Shown: positions 14,601-22,898, counted from the stretch's first letter. The stretch is 34,794 bases of DNA from Streptomyces chilikensis (GCF_001642695.1 NZ_LWCC02000005.1:3521736-3556529), one strand, 5' to 3'. The notes: generated by a model from the sequence alone, not told the origin. Numbers and translations: made by a program.

Positions 14601-15871
14601 CCCGCGGGGGCGGCACGGGCGGGCGCGGGCCCGCCCGCCGCACGCGACCCCACCGGCCGTGCGGGCGCCGGCGCCCCCCCCAGCGTGTCGACCACCAGCT
14701 CGCCCCCGGCCGCGGGGCCCCGGCCGCGCTCCTCGTCCGCCGCCGGCGCCCCCAGCTGGGCCCGGACCGACGAGACCACCCGCGGCAGCGCGTCGAGGAA
14801 CGCCTCCACGTCCTCCGCCGCCGTCCCCGCCGGCAGCGACACCCGCACGTTCCCCTCGCTGAGCACCCCCATCGCCTTCAGCACGTGACTCGGCATCAGG
14901 GTGCTGCTGGTGCAGGAGGAGCCGGAGGAGACCGAGAACCCCGCCCGGTCCAGCTCGTGCAGCAGCGCCTCGCCGTCGACGTAGAGACAGGAGAAGGTGA
15001 CGATTCCCGGAAGCCGCCGCTCCGGGTCGCCCACCACCTCCACGTCCGTCAGCAGCTCCGGCACCCGGGCCCGGATCCGCCCGGTGAGCTCCCGCAGCCG
15101 CGCCGCCTCCGCCGCGGCCTCCGCCCGCACCGCCCGCAGCGAGGCGGCCGCGGCCACCGCCGCGGGGATGTTCTCGAACCCCGGCGCCCGCCCCGACTCC
15201 CGCTCGTCCGACGGTCCCGGCGGCGAGAACCGCACCCCCTTGCGCACCGCCAGCAGCCCGATCCCCGCCGGCCCTCCCCACTTGTGCGCGCTCGCCGCCA
15301 GCAGCGACCAGGCCCCGTCCACCGGACCCCAGGCCAGCGACTGCGCCGCGTCCACCAGCAGCGGCACCCCCGCCGAACGGCACGCCTCGGCCGCCTCGGC
15401 CACCGGCTGCACCGTGCCCACCTCGTGGTTGGCCGACTGCAGGCACGCCAGCGCGGTGTCCGCCCGCAGGCCGTCCGCGAACTCCCCGGCGTCCACCGCG
15501 CCGCCCCGGTCCACCCCGACCCGGGTCACCGTGCCGCCGTCGGCCTCGTGCCGCTCCGCGGCGTGCAGGACGCACGAGTGCTCGACCGATGACACGATCA
15601 GGTGCTGTCCGGCCCGGCGCCGCCCGGCCAGCGCGCCCGCCATGCCGGTGTGCACGGCCCGGGTGCCGGAGGTGGTGAAGACCAGTTCGTCCGGGCGGCA
15701 GCCCACCGCCTCCGCGGCGGCCTCACGGGCGGCGTCCAGCAGCAGCCGGGCCCGGCGGCCCTCCCGGTGGAGGCGGGCCGGATCGGCCCACCCCTCGTCC
15801 AGGGAGGCCTGCAGGGCCTGGCGGGCGACAGGGTGGAGGGGGACCGCGGAGGCGGCGTCGAAGTACGGCAC
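14096..15871 (-). CDS. Cysteine-desulfurase-like (NifS/NadS-type) protein with eroded C-terminal TusA domain
   Basis: Residues 1-375 are a fold-type I PLP enzyme: VFTTSGTRAVHTG, the LQSANHEVGTVQPV loop, LLVDAAQS, lysine K197 in SAHKWGG that binds PLP, and catalytic-type cysteine C320 in SSGSSCTSS. Streptomyces homologues, as I recall them, continue into a TusA-like sulfur-carrier domain starting LVVDSLG..CP.P. Here only ELVVDTLGG remains (near 14680), followed by A/G/P-rich sequence with no CPxP. No stop occurs in this frame until 14096, 505 bp inside nadA on the other strand, so the true end is uncertain and the last 165 or so residues are probably not a functional domain. The start GTG at 15871 has no Shine-Dalgarno. 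A related desulfurase, NadS, accompanies NadA in corynebacteria. Confidence 0.72.
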   Translation of the reverse strand: MPYFDAASAVPLHPVARQALQASLDEGWADPARLHREGRRARLLLDAAREAAAEAVGCRPDELVFTTSGTRAVHTGMAGALAGRRRAGQHLIVSSVEHSCVLHAAERHEADGGTVTRVGVDRGGAVDAGEFADGLRADTALACLQSANHEVGTVQPVAEAAEACRSAGVPLLVDAAQSLAWGPVDGAWSLLAASAHKWGGPAGIGLLAVRKGVRFSPPGPSDERESGRAPGFENIPAAVAAAASLRAVRAEAAAEAARLRELTGRIRARVPELLTDVEVVGDPERRLPGIVTFSCLYVDGEALLHELDRAGFSVSSGSSCTSSTLMPSHVLKAMGVLSEGNVRVSLPAGTAAEDVEAFLDALPRVVSSVRAQLGAPAADEERGRGPAAGGELVVDTLGGAPAPARPVGSRAAGGPAPARAAPAGYGRASMRSRASFAYVSVSRSTWIRLTSLPSARDSSAHTRCGRSIRFMVEQKHTVRSRKTTSLPSGAKRFARRRTRLSSVPMAHLDPAGAASSVLMMCSVEPTWSAAATTSWRHSGCTSTLTPGIRSRTSFTDSRLNRPCTEQCPRHRIIFAARSSSAVSPPFGLCGL

Positions 15872-15877
15872 GCCCGT

Positions 15878-15883
15878 ACGCTA
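15878..15883 (-). promoter_or_regulatory. Candidate -10 element for a leaderless desulfurase-like gene
   Basis: TAGCGT on the minus strand, 6 nt before the GTG at 15871, with no Shine-Dalgarno between. The identical hexamer and spacing occur before the L,D-transpeptidase gene. Confidence 0.5.
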
Positions 15884-16083
15884 CCGGGACGTTCGGCCCC
15901 GATTCCGCGAGGCCGCGACACCGCCGCCGGGCGCCGCCGGACCGGGCGAGAGGCCGTCAACCGGGTGAAATCGGCGCGCCGTCGCGGGCGCAAGCGGACG
16001 GCGTCCGTCCGTGCGGCCACCCCTTCGGGGTGTCGGGCGGCGCGTTGGGGGACCCTCCTCGCGCGACCCCAAAAAGCGTCCAG

Positions 16084-16114
16084 TAGGGTTTGGTCCGCAT
16101 AAACATCCAAACCC
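16084..16114 (+). promoter_or_regulatory. ctaC upstream element: TAGGGT and an 8-bp inverted repeat
   Basis: GGGTTTGG (16086-16093) and CCAAACCC (16107-16114) are perfect inverted arms with an A/T-richer 13-bp spacer. TAGGGT (16084-16089), a plausible -10, overlaps the left arm. They lie 80-110 bp before ctaC in a 320-bp gap that otherwise shows no gene. This could be an operator or a leader hairpin controlling the oxidase operon. Confidence 0.5.
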
Positions 16115-16194
16115 CTGCCCGACGCAGGACGGCGACCGACCAGCGTTAAGGCCGCAGCCAACCAGCGCGGGCGAGACTCTCGGGAAGGCGCTAC

Positions 16195-17154
16195 GTGAGT
16201 CCCAACGGCTCCGACCGCTCGCCGCGGCGCCCGATGCGGCGGAAGCTGCTGCAGGCACTGACTGCGGGCCTGGTCCTGGCGACCGCGACTGGTTGCACAT
16301 ACGAGGACTTCCCTCGCCTCGGCATGCCCACCCCGACCACGGAAGAGGCTCCGCGGATCCTCTTCCTGTGGCAGGGAACCTGGGCGGCCGCGCTGGCCAC
16401 CGGCCTGCTCGTGTGGGGACTGATCCTGTGGAGCTCTTTCTACCACCGGCGCAGCCGCACCAAGGTGGAAGTTCCTCCGCAGACCCGCTACAACATGCCG
16501 CTCGAGGCGCTGTACACGATCGTCCCGCTCATCATCGTCTCGGTCTTCTTCTACTTCACCGCCCGTGACGAGGCCAAGCTCCTCGAGACGACGGACAAGC
16601 CCGACGTGACCATCAACGTCGTGGGCTACCAGTGGAGCTGGGGCTTCAACTACATCGAGAACGTCGAAGGCGTCTCGGGCGACGCGAAGACCGACAAGAA
16701 CCTGGACGCCATCCCGGAGAAGTTCCGGAAGGCGTTCCCGGAGAACGCCGGCGGCGTCCACGACTTCGGCATCCCCGCCACGCGGAACCCGCAGACCGGC
16801 GACCCCGGCCCGACGCTCTGGCTGCCCAAGGGCCAGAAGGTCCGCTTCGTGCTGACCTCGCGCGACGTGATCCACTCCTTCTGGACGGTTCCGTTCCTGA
16901 TGAAGCAGGACGTGATCCCGGGTCACACCAACGCGTTCGAGGTGACCCCCTCGAAGGAGGGCACCTTCAAGGGCAAGTGCGCCGAGCTCTGCGGCGTCGA
17001 CCACGCTCGCATGCTGTTCAACGTGAAGGTCGTCTCCCCCGAGCGCTACGAGCAGCACCTCAAGGAACTCGCTGAGAAGGGGCAGACCGGTTACGTTCCC
17101 GCGGGCATCGCGCAGACGAGCCACGAGAAGAACCGGGAGACGAACGTACTGTGA
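16195..17154 (+). CDS. ctaC: Cytochrome c oxidase subunit II
   Basis: Carries the CuA centre of the aa3 oxidase, accepting electrons from the cytochrome c domain of QcrC outside the membrane. The 319 residues begin with a lipoprotein-type signal ([20 protein letters not shown]). Two TM helices follow (about 55-77 and 103-122). The CuA domain has H227 in VIHSFW and C262-AEL-C266-GVD-H270-ARM273. There is an insertion of about 40 residues ([20 protein letters not shown]) after YQWSWGFNY, as in other actinobacteria. The GTG at 16195 has GGGAAGG upstream. It overlaps ctaD by 4 bp (GTGA), so the two are translationally coupled. Confidence 0.97.
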   Translation: MSPNGSDRSPRRPMRRKLLQALTAGLVLATATGCTYEDFPRLGMPTPTTEEAPRILFLWQGTWAAALATGLLVWGLILWSSFYHRRSRTKVEVPPQTRYNMPLEALYTIVPLIIVSVFFYFTARDEAKLLETTDKPDVTINVVGYQWSWGFNYIENVEGVSGDAKTDKNLDAIPEKFRKAFPENAGGVHDFGIPATRNPQTGDPGPTLWLPKGQKVRFVLTSRDVIHSFWTVPFLMKQDVIPGHTNAFEVTPSKEGTFKGKCAELCGVDHARMLFNVKVVSPERYEQHLKELAEKGQTGYVPAGIAQTSHEKNRETNVL

Positions 17155-18884
17155 GCATCCTCAACCAATCCCAGGGTGCCGCACCGGGCTCGTACTACCA
17201 GGACGAGCACCCGGTCCGGGCCAAGAAGCCGGGTGAACTCGTGGTCAAGTGGCTCACCACCACCGACCACAAGACCATCGGCACGCTCTACCTGGTCACC
17301 TCGTTCATCTTCTTCTGCATCGGCGGCGTGATGGCGCTGGTGATGCGCGCCGAGCTGGCCCGCCCCGGCACGCAGCTGATCTCGAACGAGCAGTTCAACC
17401 AGGCGTTCACGATGCACGGCACGATCATGCTGCTGATGTTCGCGACGCCGCTCTTCGCCGGCTTCGCGAACTGGATCATGCCGCTGCAGATCGGCGCGCC
17501 CGACGTGGCGTTCCCGCGGCTGAACATGTTCGCCTACTGGCTCTACCTGTTCGGCTCGACGATCGCGGTCGGCGGCTTCCTCACGCCGCAGGGCGCGGCC
17601 GACTTCGGCTGGTTCGCCTACAGCCCGCTGTCCGACGCCATCCACTCGCCGGGTCTCGGCGGTGACCTGTGGATCATGGGTCTGGCCTTCTCCGGCTTCG
17701 GCACCATCCTCGGCTCGGTCAACTTCATCACCACGATCATCTGCATGCGCGCGCCGGGCATGACCATGTTCCGCATGCCGATCTTCACGTGGAACGTGCT
17801 GCTGACCGGTGTCCTGGTCCTGCTCGCCTTCCCGGTCCTCGCCGCCGCGCTCTTCGCGCTGGAGGCCGACCGCAAGTTCGGCACCCACATCTTCGACGCC
17901 TCCAACGGTGGCGCCCTGCTGTGGCAGCACCTCTTCTGGTTCTTCGGCCACCCCGAGGTGTACATCATCGCGCTGCCGTTCTTCGGCATCGTCTCCGAGA
18001 TCATCCCGGTCTTCTCCCGCAAGCCGATCTTCGGCTACATGGGTCTGGTCGGCGCGACCATCGCGATCGCCGGTCTCTCCGTGACGGTGTGGGCGCACCA
18101 CATGTACGTCACCGGCGGTGTGCTGCTGCCGTTCTTCTCCTTCATGACCTTCCTGATCGCGGTCCCGACCGGTGTGAAGTTCTTCAACTGGGTCGGCACC
18201 ATGTGGAAGGGCTCGCTCTCCTTCGAGACGCCGATGCTCTGGTCGGTGGGCTTCCTGGTCACCTTCCTCTTCGGCGGCCTCACCGGCGTGATCCTGGCCT
18301 CGCCGCCGCTGGACTTCCACATCTCCGATTCCTACTTCGTGGTGGCGCACTTCCACTACGTGGTGTTCGGCACCGTGGTGTTCGCGATGTTCGCCGGCTT
18401 CCACTTCTGGTGGCCGAAGTTCACCGGCAAGATGCTCGACGAGCGTCTGGGCAAGATCACCTTCTGGACGCTGTTCGTCGGCTTCCACGGCACCTTCCTG
18501 GTGCAGCACTGGCTGGGCGCCGAGGGCATGCCGCGCCGCTACGCGGACTACCTGGCCGCCGACGGCTTCACCGCCCTCAACACGGTGTCCACCATCGGCT
18601 CGTTCGTCCTCGGCCTGTCCTTCCTGCCGTTCATCTACAACGTCTGGAAGACCGCCAAGTACGGCAAGCCGGTCGGCGTGGACGACCCGTGGGGCTACGG
18701 CCGTTCGCTGGAGTGGGCGACCTCCTGCCCGCCGCCGCGGCACAACTTCCTCACCCTGCCGCGGATCCGCAGTGAATCCCCGGCGTTCGACCTGCACCAC
18801 CCCGACATGGCGGCCCTCGACGAGCTCGAGAACCGCGACGTCGAGTCCGCTGCTCTTGCTGGTGGAAAGGAGGCCGGCAAGTGA
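17151..18884 (+). CDS. ctaD: Cytochrome c oxidase subunit I
   Basis: Catalytic subunit of the aa3 oxidase: it reduces O2 at the heme a3/CuB centre and pumps protons. The 577 residues contain the 12 expected membrane helices. The [14 protein letters not shown] segment holds a heme a ligand histidine. H267-PEV-Y271 provides a CuB ligand and the cross-linked tyrosine. The AHHMYVTG pair supplies the remaining CuB ligands, and HFHYVVFG the heme a/a3 ligands. The Asn/Asp region of the D-channel is present in the N-terminal third. Starts at GTG in the ctaC stop overlap and ends in a 4-bp overlap with ctaF. All key residues appear intact. Confidence 0.98.
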   Translation: MSILNQSQGAAPGSYYQDEHPVRAKKPGELVVKWLTTTDHKTIGTLYLVTSFIFFCIGGVMALVMRAELARPGTQLISNEQFNQAFTMHGTIMLLMFATPLFAGFANWIMPLQIGAPDVAFPRLNMFAYWLYLFGSTIAVGGFLTPQGAADFGWFAYSPLSDAIHSPGLGGDLWIMGLAFSGFGTILGSVNFITTIICMRAPGMTMFRMPIFTWNVLLTGVLVLLAFPVLAAALFALEADRKFGTHIFDASNGGALLWQHLFWFFGHPEVYIIALPFFGIVSEIIPVFSRKPIFGYMGLVGATIAIAGLSVTVWAHHMYVTGGVLLPFFSFMTFLIAVPTGVKFFNWVGTMWKGSLSFETPMLWSVGFLVTFLFGGLTGVILASPPLDFHISDSYFVVAHFHYVVFGTVVFAMFAGFHFWWPKFTGKMLDERLGKITFWTLFVGFHGTFLVQHWLGAEGMPRRYADYLAADGFTALNTVSTIGSFVLGLSFLPFIYNVWKTAKYGKPVGVDDPWGYGRSLEWATSCPPPRHNFLTLPRIRSESPAFDLHHPDMAALDELENRDVESAALAGGKEAGK

Positions 18885-19279
18885 AGATCCAGGGCAAGAT
18901 GTTCATCTGGCTGAGCGTCTTCATCCTGGCCGTGGCGATCGTCTACGGCCTGTGGTCGAAGGAGCCGGCCGGTACCACGGCGCTCTTCCTGGCCTTCGGC
19001 CTGTGCATCATGGTCGGCTACTACCTGGCCTTCACGGCCCGGCGGGTCGACGCGATGGCGCAGGACAACAAGGAGGCCGACGTCGCGGACGAGGCCGGTG
19101 AGCTCGGCTTCTTCTCCCCGCACAGCTGGCAGCCGCTGCTGCTGGGCCTCGGCGGAGCGTTCGCCTTCCTGTCGGTCGCGGTCGGCTGGTGGCTGATGTT
19201 CTTCTCGGCCCCGTTCATCCTGATCGGTCTCTTCGGCTGGGTCTTCGAGTACTACCACGGTGAGAACCGCACCCAGTGA
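18881..19279 (+). CDS. ctaF: Cytochrome c oxidase subunit IV (actinobacterial type)
   Basis: 132-residue membrane subunit specific to actinobacterial aa3 oxidases. Four hydrophobic segments are visible: about residues 5-23, 33-50, 85-102 and 104-123, starting [16 protein letters not shown]. It has no cofactor residues and serves as a structural subunit of the bc1-aa3 supercomplex. It starts at the GTG in the ctaD stop (GTGA overlap), making ctaC-ctaD-ctaF a single coupled operon, and a strong terminator follows 24 nt after the stop. Confidence 0.94.
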   Translation: MKIQGKMFIWLSVFILAVAIVYGLWSKEPAGTTALFLAFGLCIMVGYYLAFTARRVDAMAQDNKEADVADEAGELGFFSPHSWQPLLLGLGGAFAFLSVAVGWWLMFFSAPFILIGLFGWVFEYYHGENRTQ

Positions 19280-19302
19280 CGCGACCACCTCGCTGAACAC
19301 CC

Positions 19303-19340
19303 CGGCGCCCCGGGTCTCCGCACGGAGACCCGGGGCGCCG
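19303..19340 (+). terminator. Terminator of the ctaCDF operon
   Basis: CGGCGCCCCGGGTCTCCG (19303-19320) and its exact complement (19323-19340) form a very stable stem with effective loop GCAC, followed by TCGTTCG. Confidence 0.9.
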
Positions 19341-19411
19341 TCGTTCGCCCCCGGTGACCGCGCCGTCACCCGGAAGGACCATCACGCGCTGCCCGGGTGC
19401 CGCCCCCTCCC

Positions 19412-19417
19412 TAGCGT
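19412..19417 (+). promoter_or_regulatory. Candidate -10 element for a leaderless L,D-transpeptidase transcript
   Basis: TAGCGT, then GGTGCC, then the ATG at 19424. There is no Shine-Dalgarno. It has the same hexamer and 6-nt spacing as the desulfurase-like gene. Confidence 0.55.
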
Positions 19418-19423
19418 GGTGCC

Positions 19424-20695
19424 ATGAGCCATCACACGACCGCGCGCACCCGCCCCCGCACCGCCGCCGGCGTCCTGCTGGTCTCCGCCCTCGCGGCCAC
19501 CACCGCCGCCTGCGGCTCCCCCGAACAGCCCCTCGCCGCCCCGGAGGCCCACCAGGCCGCCAACGGGATCGCCCTCAAGGGGCCCATAGGCGACGGACGG
19601 AAGGCGGACCCGGACAAACCCCTCGAGGTCACCGCCGAAGCCTTCGACGGACGGATCACCGACGTGACCGCCGTCGACGCGACGGGCCGCCACCTGGCCG
19701 GCGAGCTCTCCGCCGACGGCCGCCGCTGGCACAGCACCACCCCACTGGCCGGCAACGCCCGGTACACGGTGCGGGTGAGCACCGTCGACGAGAAGGGCGC
19801 GCCCGGCCGCAAGGTGCTGAACTTCTCCACCGGGAAGCCGACCGCCCGGCACGTCCTGGGCGTCACGTTCGGCCCGAAGTCGGGCACCTACGGCGTCGGG
19901 CAGCCGGTCACCGCGGAGCTGAACCGCCCGGTGCGCAGCCCCGCCCAGCGGGCCGTCGTGGAGCGCGCCCTGCGGGTGGAGTCCACGCCCGCCGTGGCGG
20001 GCTCCTGGCACTGGGTGGACGACAAGGAGCTCCACTTCCGGCCCAAGGAGTACTGGCCCGCCCACGCCACCGTCCGGGTGCGCAGCAACCTGGAGGGGAT
20101 AAAGGTCGGCGACCGCATCTGGGGCGGCCGCACCGAGCCGCTGGAGCTCACCATCGGCGACAAGGTGGTGGCCCTCACCGACGCGGGCTCCCACCGGATG
20201 ACCGTCCACAAGAACGGCAAGGCGATCAAGACCCTCCCGGTGACCACCGGCAAGCCCGGCTTCGACACCCGCAACGGCGTCAAGGTGGTGCTGGCCAAGG
20301 AGCGCTTCGTACGGATGCGCGGCACCAGCATCGGCATCGCCGAGGGCAGCGCCGAGTCGTACGACCTGCCCGTGCACTTCGCCACCCGGGTGACCTGGAG
20401 CGGCGAGTACGTGCACGCGGCGCCCTGGTCGGTCGGCTCGCAGGGCGTCGACAACGTCAGCCACGGCTGCACCGGCATGAGCACGGAGAACGCCGAATGG
20501 TTCTTCGAGAACGTCAGGGAGGGCGACGTCGTCGAGGTGGTCAACTCCGCCGGCGACATGATGGAGCCCTTCGGCAACGGCTTCGGCGACTGGAACCTGG
20601 ACTGGGAGAAGTGGCGGGCGGGCTCCGCGCTCACCGGAGACGCCGAGGCCCCCACGGCGGCGGACCGGGCGCGCCTGGCCCCGCAGTCGCTCTGA
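19424..20695 (+). CDS. L,D-transpeptidase lipoprotein (Ig-like domains + YkuD)
   Basis: Forms 3-3 cross-links in peptidoglycan outside the membrane. The 423 residues begin with a lipoprotein signal with cysteine C30 in TTAACGS. Two Ig-like modules follow (about 45-150 and 150-250), then the YkuD catalytic domain (about 250-380). The catalytic signature is VSHGCTGMS with H347 and C349, and the upstream conserved histidine is in SGEYVHAAPW. The order matches mycobacterial LdtMt2-type enzymes. It stands between the two halves of the respiratory cluster, flanked by strong terminators, so it is expressed alone. Its start lacks a Shine-Dalgarno and probably uses a leaderless mRNA. Confidence 0.95.
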   Translation: MSHHTTARTRPRTAAGVLLVSALAATTAACGSPEQPLAAPEAHQAANGIALKGPIGDGRKADPDKPLEVTAEAFDGRITDVTAVDATGRHLAGELSADGRRWHSTTPLAGNARYTVRVSTVDEKGAPGRKVLNFSTGKPTARHVLGVTFGPKSGTYGVGQPVTAELNRPVRSPAQRAVVERALRVESTPAVAGSWHWVDDKELHFRPKEYWPAHATVRVRSNLEGIKVGDRIWGGRTEPLELTIGDKVVALTDAGSHRMTVHKNGKAIKTLPVTTGKPGFDTRNGVKVVLAKERFVRMRGTSIGIAEGSAESYDLPVHFATRVTWSGEYVHAAPWSVGSQGVDNVSHGCTGMSTENAEWFFENVREGDVVEVVNSAGDMMEPFGNGFGDWNLDWEKWRAGSALTGDAEAPTAADRARLAPQSL

Positions 20696-20718
20696 CGGCG
20701 CCGGGCGGGACGTCCGGA

Positions 20719-20770
20719 AGCACGGGTGAGGGGGGCGGAGCCGACCGGCTCCGCCCCCCTCACCCGTGCT
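20719..20770. terminator. Bidirectional terminator, 24-bp perfect stem
   Basis: Arms 20719-20742 and 20747-20770 are exact reverse complements around the loop GACC, the longest perfect stem in the window. It separates the L,D-transpeptidase gene (+) from the receiver-like gene (-). Confidence 0.93.
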
Positions 20771-20783
20771 CCCGGAGGGCGCT

Positions 20784-21185
20784 TCAGCCCGCCAGGGCCG
20801 CCCGGCCGCGCAGCAGCCCCGCGAGGGCGCCGGCGAACTCCACCGGGTCCACCGGCATGGTGACCGCCGCGTCCGCCCGGCTCCAGGTGGCCAGCCACGC
20901 GTCCTGGGGACGGGCCATCAGCAGCAGCACCGGCGGGCAGCGGAAGATCTCGTCCTTGATCTGGCGGCAGACGCCCATCCCGCCCATGGGGACGGCCTCG
21001 CCGTCCAGGACGCAGACGTCGATCCCGCCCTTCTCGAGCTCCCGCACCACGGCCTCCGGGGTGGCGCACTCCACGAACTCGACCGGCGGCACGTCGGCGG
21101 CCGGCCGGCGTCCGGCGGCGAGCCGCACCTGCTCCCGGGTGTTGGCGTCGTCGCTGTAGAGCAACACCGTCGCGGTCGCCTGCAT
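20784..21185 (-). CDS. Stand-alone degenerate response-regulator receiver domain
   Basis: 133 residues with the beta-alpha repeat of a CheY-like receiver and no output domain. The acidic pair is present (YSDDANTRE), as is a candidate phospho-acceptor aspartate in VCVLDGEAVPMGGMG. The switch Thr/Ser is replaced (LLLMARPQD), and the conserved lysine of the KP motif is missing (TMPVDPVEF). It is therefore atypical and may act without phosphorylation. The ATG at 21183-21185 has a GGAGG Shine-Dalgarno. It is divergent from ctaE with a 209-bp gap. A link to respiration control is suggested only by position; no sensor kinase is nearby. Confidence 0.82.
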   Translation of the reverse strand: MQATATVLLYSDDANTREQVRLAAGRRPAADVPPVEFVECATPEAVVRELEKGGIDVCVLDGEAVPMGGMGVCRQIKDEIFRCPPVLLLMARPQDAWLATWSRADAAVTMPVDPVEFAGALAGLLRGRAALAG

Positions 21186-21383
21186 CCGTGCCTCCGCAAG
21201 ATAGGGAACATCAGGTACCGATGCCGCGGATGCTACTCCTCACGACACCCCTCCGACACCGATCGGCACAGCCGTTCGCCGAGGCGCCGGAAGGCCCCGC
21301 CGGGCCCCTCGGCCGGTCCGTACGGCCCAGCCGTCGGGCCCAGACACTCCGAACGGCACCCCCGGGAGTGAGGGCGGGATAAG

Positions 21384-21404
21384 CGACCGACATAATGTCG
21401 GTCG
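21384..21404. promoter_or_regulatory. Perfect 21-bp palindrome over the ctaE start
   Basis: CGACCGACAT-A-ATGTCGGTCG: 10-bp arms around one base. The annotated ATG (21395-21397) begins the right arm. CATAAT (21391-21396) inside it could serve as a -10 for a leaderless mRNA starting at the GTG at 21404, four codons into the frame. It could be an operator over the promoter or an mRNA hairpin hiding the start. Confidence 0.6.
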
Positions 21405-22015
21405 TGGCGACAGCAACGACAGTAGAAACCGGGCACGCGCACCCGTCGGTCAACCGGCCGAACCTCACCAGCGTCGGAACCATCATCTGGCTGAGTTCCG
21501 AGCTGATGTTCTTCGCGGCCCTCTTCGCGATGTACTTCACCCTGCGATCGGTTACGGGTACCGATCACTGGACGGAAATGGCCGACACGCTGAACTTCCC
21601 GTTCTCGGCGGCCAACACCACGATCCTGGTGCTCTCCTCCCTCACCTGCCAGCTCGGCGTGTTCGCCGCCGAGAAGGGTGACGTGAAGAAGCTCCGGTCG
21701 TGGTTCATCGTCACCTTCATCATGGGTGCGATCTTCGTCGGCGGTCAGGTGTACGAGTACGCGGCCCTGGTGGCGCACGAGGGCCTGACGCTCTCGTCCG
21801 ACCCCTACGGCTCCGTGTTCTACCTGACCACCGGTTTCCACGGACTGCACGTGGCAGGCGGCCTCATCGCCTTCCTGTTCGTCCTGGGCCGCACCTACGC
21901 GGCCCGGCGGTTCACCCATGAGCAGGCGACGGCCGCGATCGTCGTGTCCTACTACTGGCACTTCGTCGATGTCGTCTGGATCGGCCTCTTCGCCACGATC
22001 TACATGATCAAGTAG
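21395..22015 (+). CDS. ctaE: Cytochrome c oxidase subunit III
   Basis: Membrane subunit that stabilises the aa3 oxidase. The 206 residues have five predicted helices, the five-helix form usual in actinobacteria. Typical segments are [21 protein letters not shown], split here as [15 protein letters not shown], and [22 protein letters not shown] and [15 protein letters not shown]. It is the first gene of ctaE-qcrC-qcrA-qcrB, separate from ctaCDF. Start: the ATG at 21395 gives [13 protein letters not shown], but it has no good Shine-Dalgarno and lies in a palindrome; the GTG at 21404 ([10 protein letters not shown]) is an alternative leaderless start. Confidence 0.96.
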   Translation: MSVVATATTVETGHAHPSVNRPNLTSVGTIIWLSSELMFFAALFAMYFTLRSVTGTDHWTEMADTLNFPFSAANTTILVLSSLTCQLGVFAAEKGDVKKLRSWFIVTFIMGAIFVGGQVYEYAALVAHEGLTLSSDPYGSVFYLTTGFHGLHVAGGLIAFLFVLGRTYAARRFTHEQATAAIVVSYYWHFVDVVWIGLFATIYMIK

Positions 22016-22088
22016 TCGGATGGGCCGCGCCGCGGCCGCTCCCATTCCAGAAGCATCGACGCAGAAGATCCTGACACCGGGGTAATCC

Positions 22089-22898
22089 GTGAAAAAGCTC
22101 TCCACACGACGACGCCATCCGCTGGCGGCGATCGTCGTCCTCATCCTCGCGCTGGCGGCCACTGGGGGGCTGTACGCCGCGTTCGCGCCCGCGGGCGAGG
22201 CGCAGGCCGAAGAAACAGCCCAGTCCCTCGCCATCGACGAGGGCAAGAAGCTCTACACCGTGGGCTGTGCCAGCTGCCACGGCGCCGGCGGTCAGGGCAC
22301 CTCCGACGGTCCTACCCTGGTCGGCGTCGGCGCGGCCGCTGTCGACTTCCAGGTCGGCACCGGCCGTATGCCCGCGCAGCAGCCGAGCCAGCAGGTTCCC
22401 GACAAGAAGACCATCTACACGCAGGCCGAGATCGACCAGCTCGCGGCGTACGTCGCGTCCCTGGGCGCCGGCCCGGCGGCTCCGACCGCCGAGCAGTACG
22501 ACCCCGCGGGCGCCGACATCGCCAACGGCGGTCAGCTCTACCGCACCAACTGCGCCCAGTGCCACAACTTCACCGGTGAGGGCGGCGCCCTGACCCACGG
22601 CAAGTACGCGCCGGACCTCTCCGAGGTCGACCCCAAGCACATCTACCAGGCGATGCTCACCGGCCCGCAGGCCATGCCCGTCTTCCCGGACACCGTCATG
22701 CCGGAGCAGGAGAAGCGCGACATCATCGCGTACCTCGGCGCGGTCAACGGCGAGGACTCCCCGACCCCGGGCGGCTTCAAGCTCGGCGGCTACGGCCCCG
22801 TGGCCGAGGGCCTCTTCGGCTGGGTGTTCGGTCTGGGCGCCCTGGTCGCCGTCGCCATCTGGGTCGCCGCTCGGACCGCAAAGGCCAAGAAGTCATGA
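22089..22898 (+). CDS. qcrC: Cytochrome bc1 complex diheme cytochrome c subunit
   Basis: Covalently binds two c-type hemes and carries electrons from the Rieske protein to CuA without a soluble cytochrome c. The 269 residues have an N-terminal signal anchor (HPLAAIVVLILALAATGGLYA) and two CxxCH sites, C60-AS-C63-H64 and C155-AQ-C158-H159. Methionine ligands are likely in RMPAQQP and AMPVFPDTVMP. A C-terminal TM helix (about 240-260) is followed by a lysine-rich end. The GTG at 22089 follows a 73-bp gap after ctaE with only a weak ribosome site. It overlaps qcrA by 4 bp (ATGA). Confidence 0.97.
   Translation: MKKLSTRRRHPLAAIVVLILALAATGGLYAAFAPAGEAQAEETAQSLAIDEGKKLYTVGCASCHGAGGQGTSDGPTLVGVGAAAVDFQVGTGRMPAQQPSQQVPDKKTIYTQAEIDQLAAYVASLGAGPAAPTAEQYDPAGADIANGGQLYRTNCAQCHNFTGEGGALTHGKYAPDLSEVDPKHIYQAMLTGPQAMPVFPDTVMPEQEKRDIIAYLGAVNGEDSPTPGGFKLGGYGPVAEGLFGWVFGLGALVAVAIWVAARTAKAKKS

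Noticed and set aside
14601-14750. Frameshift at the C8 run that would restore the TusA domain
   Set aside because: Reading the other two frames past 14681 gives no CPxP or TusA-like sequence, and only about 80 bp remain before nadA, too little for the domain. A deletion fits better than a single-base shift.
22016-22088. Separate promoter or small gene between ctaE and qcrC
   Set aside because: The gap is only 73 bp and shows no hairpin, -10 or ORF of note. The genes are most likely one operon.
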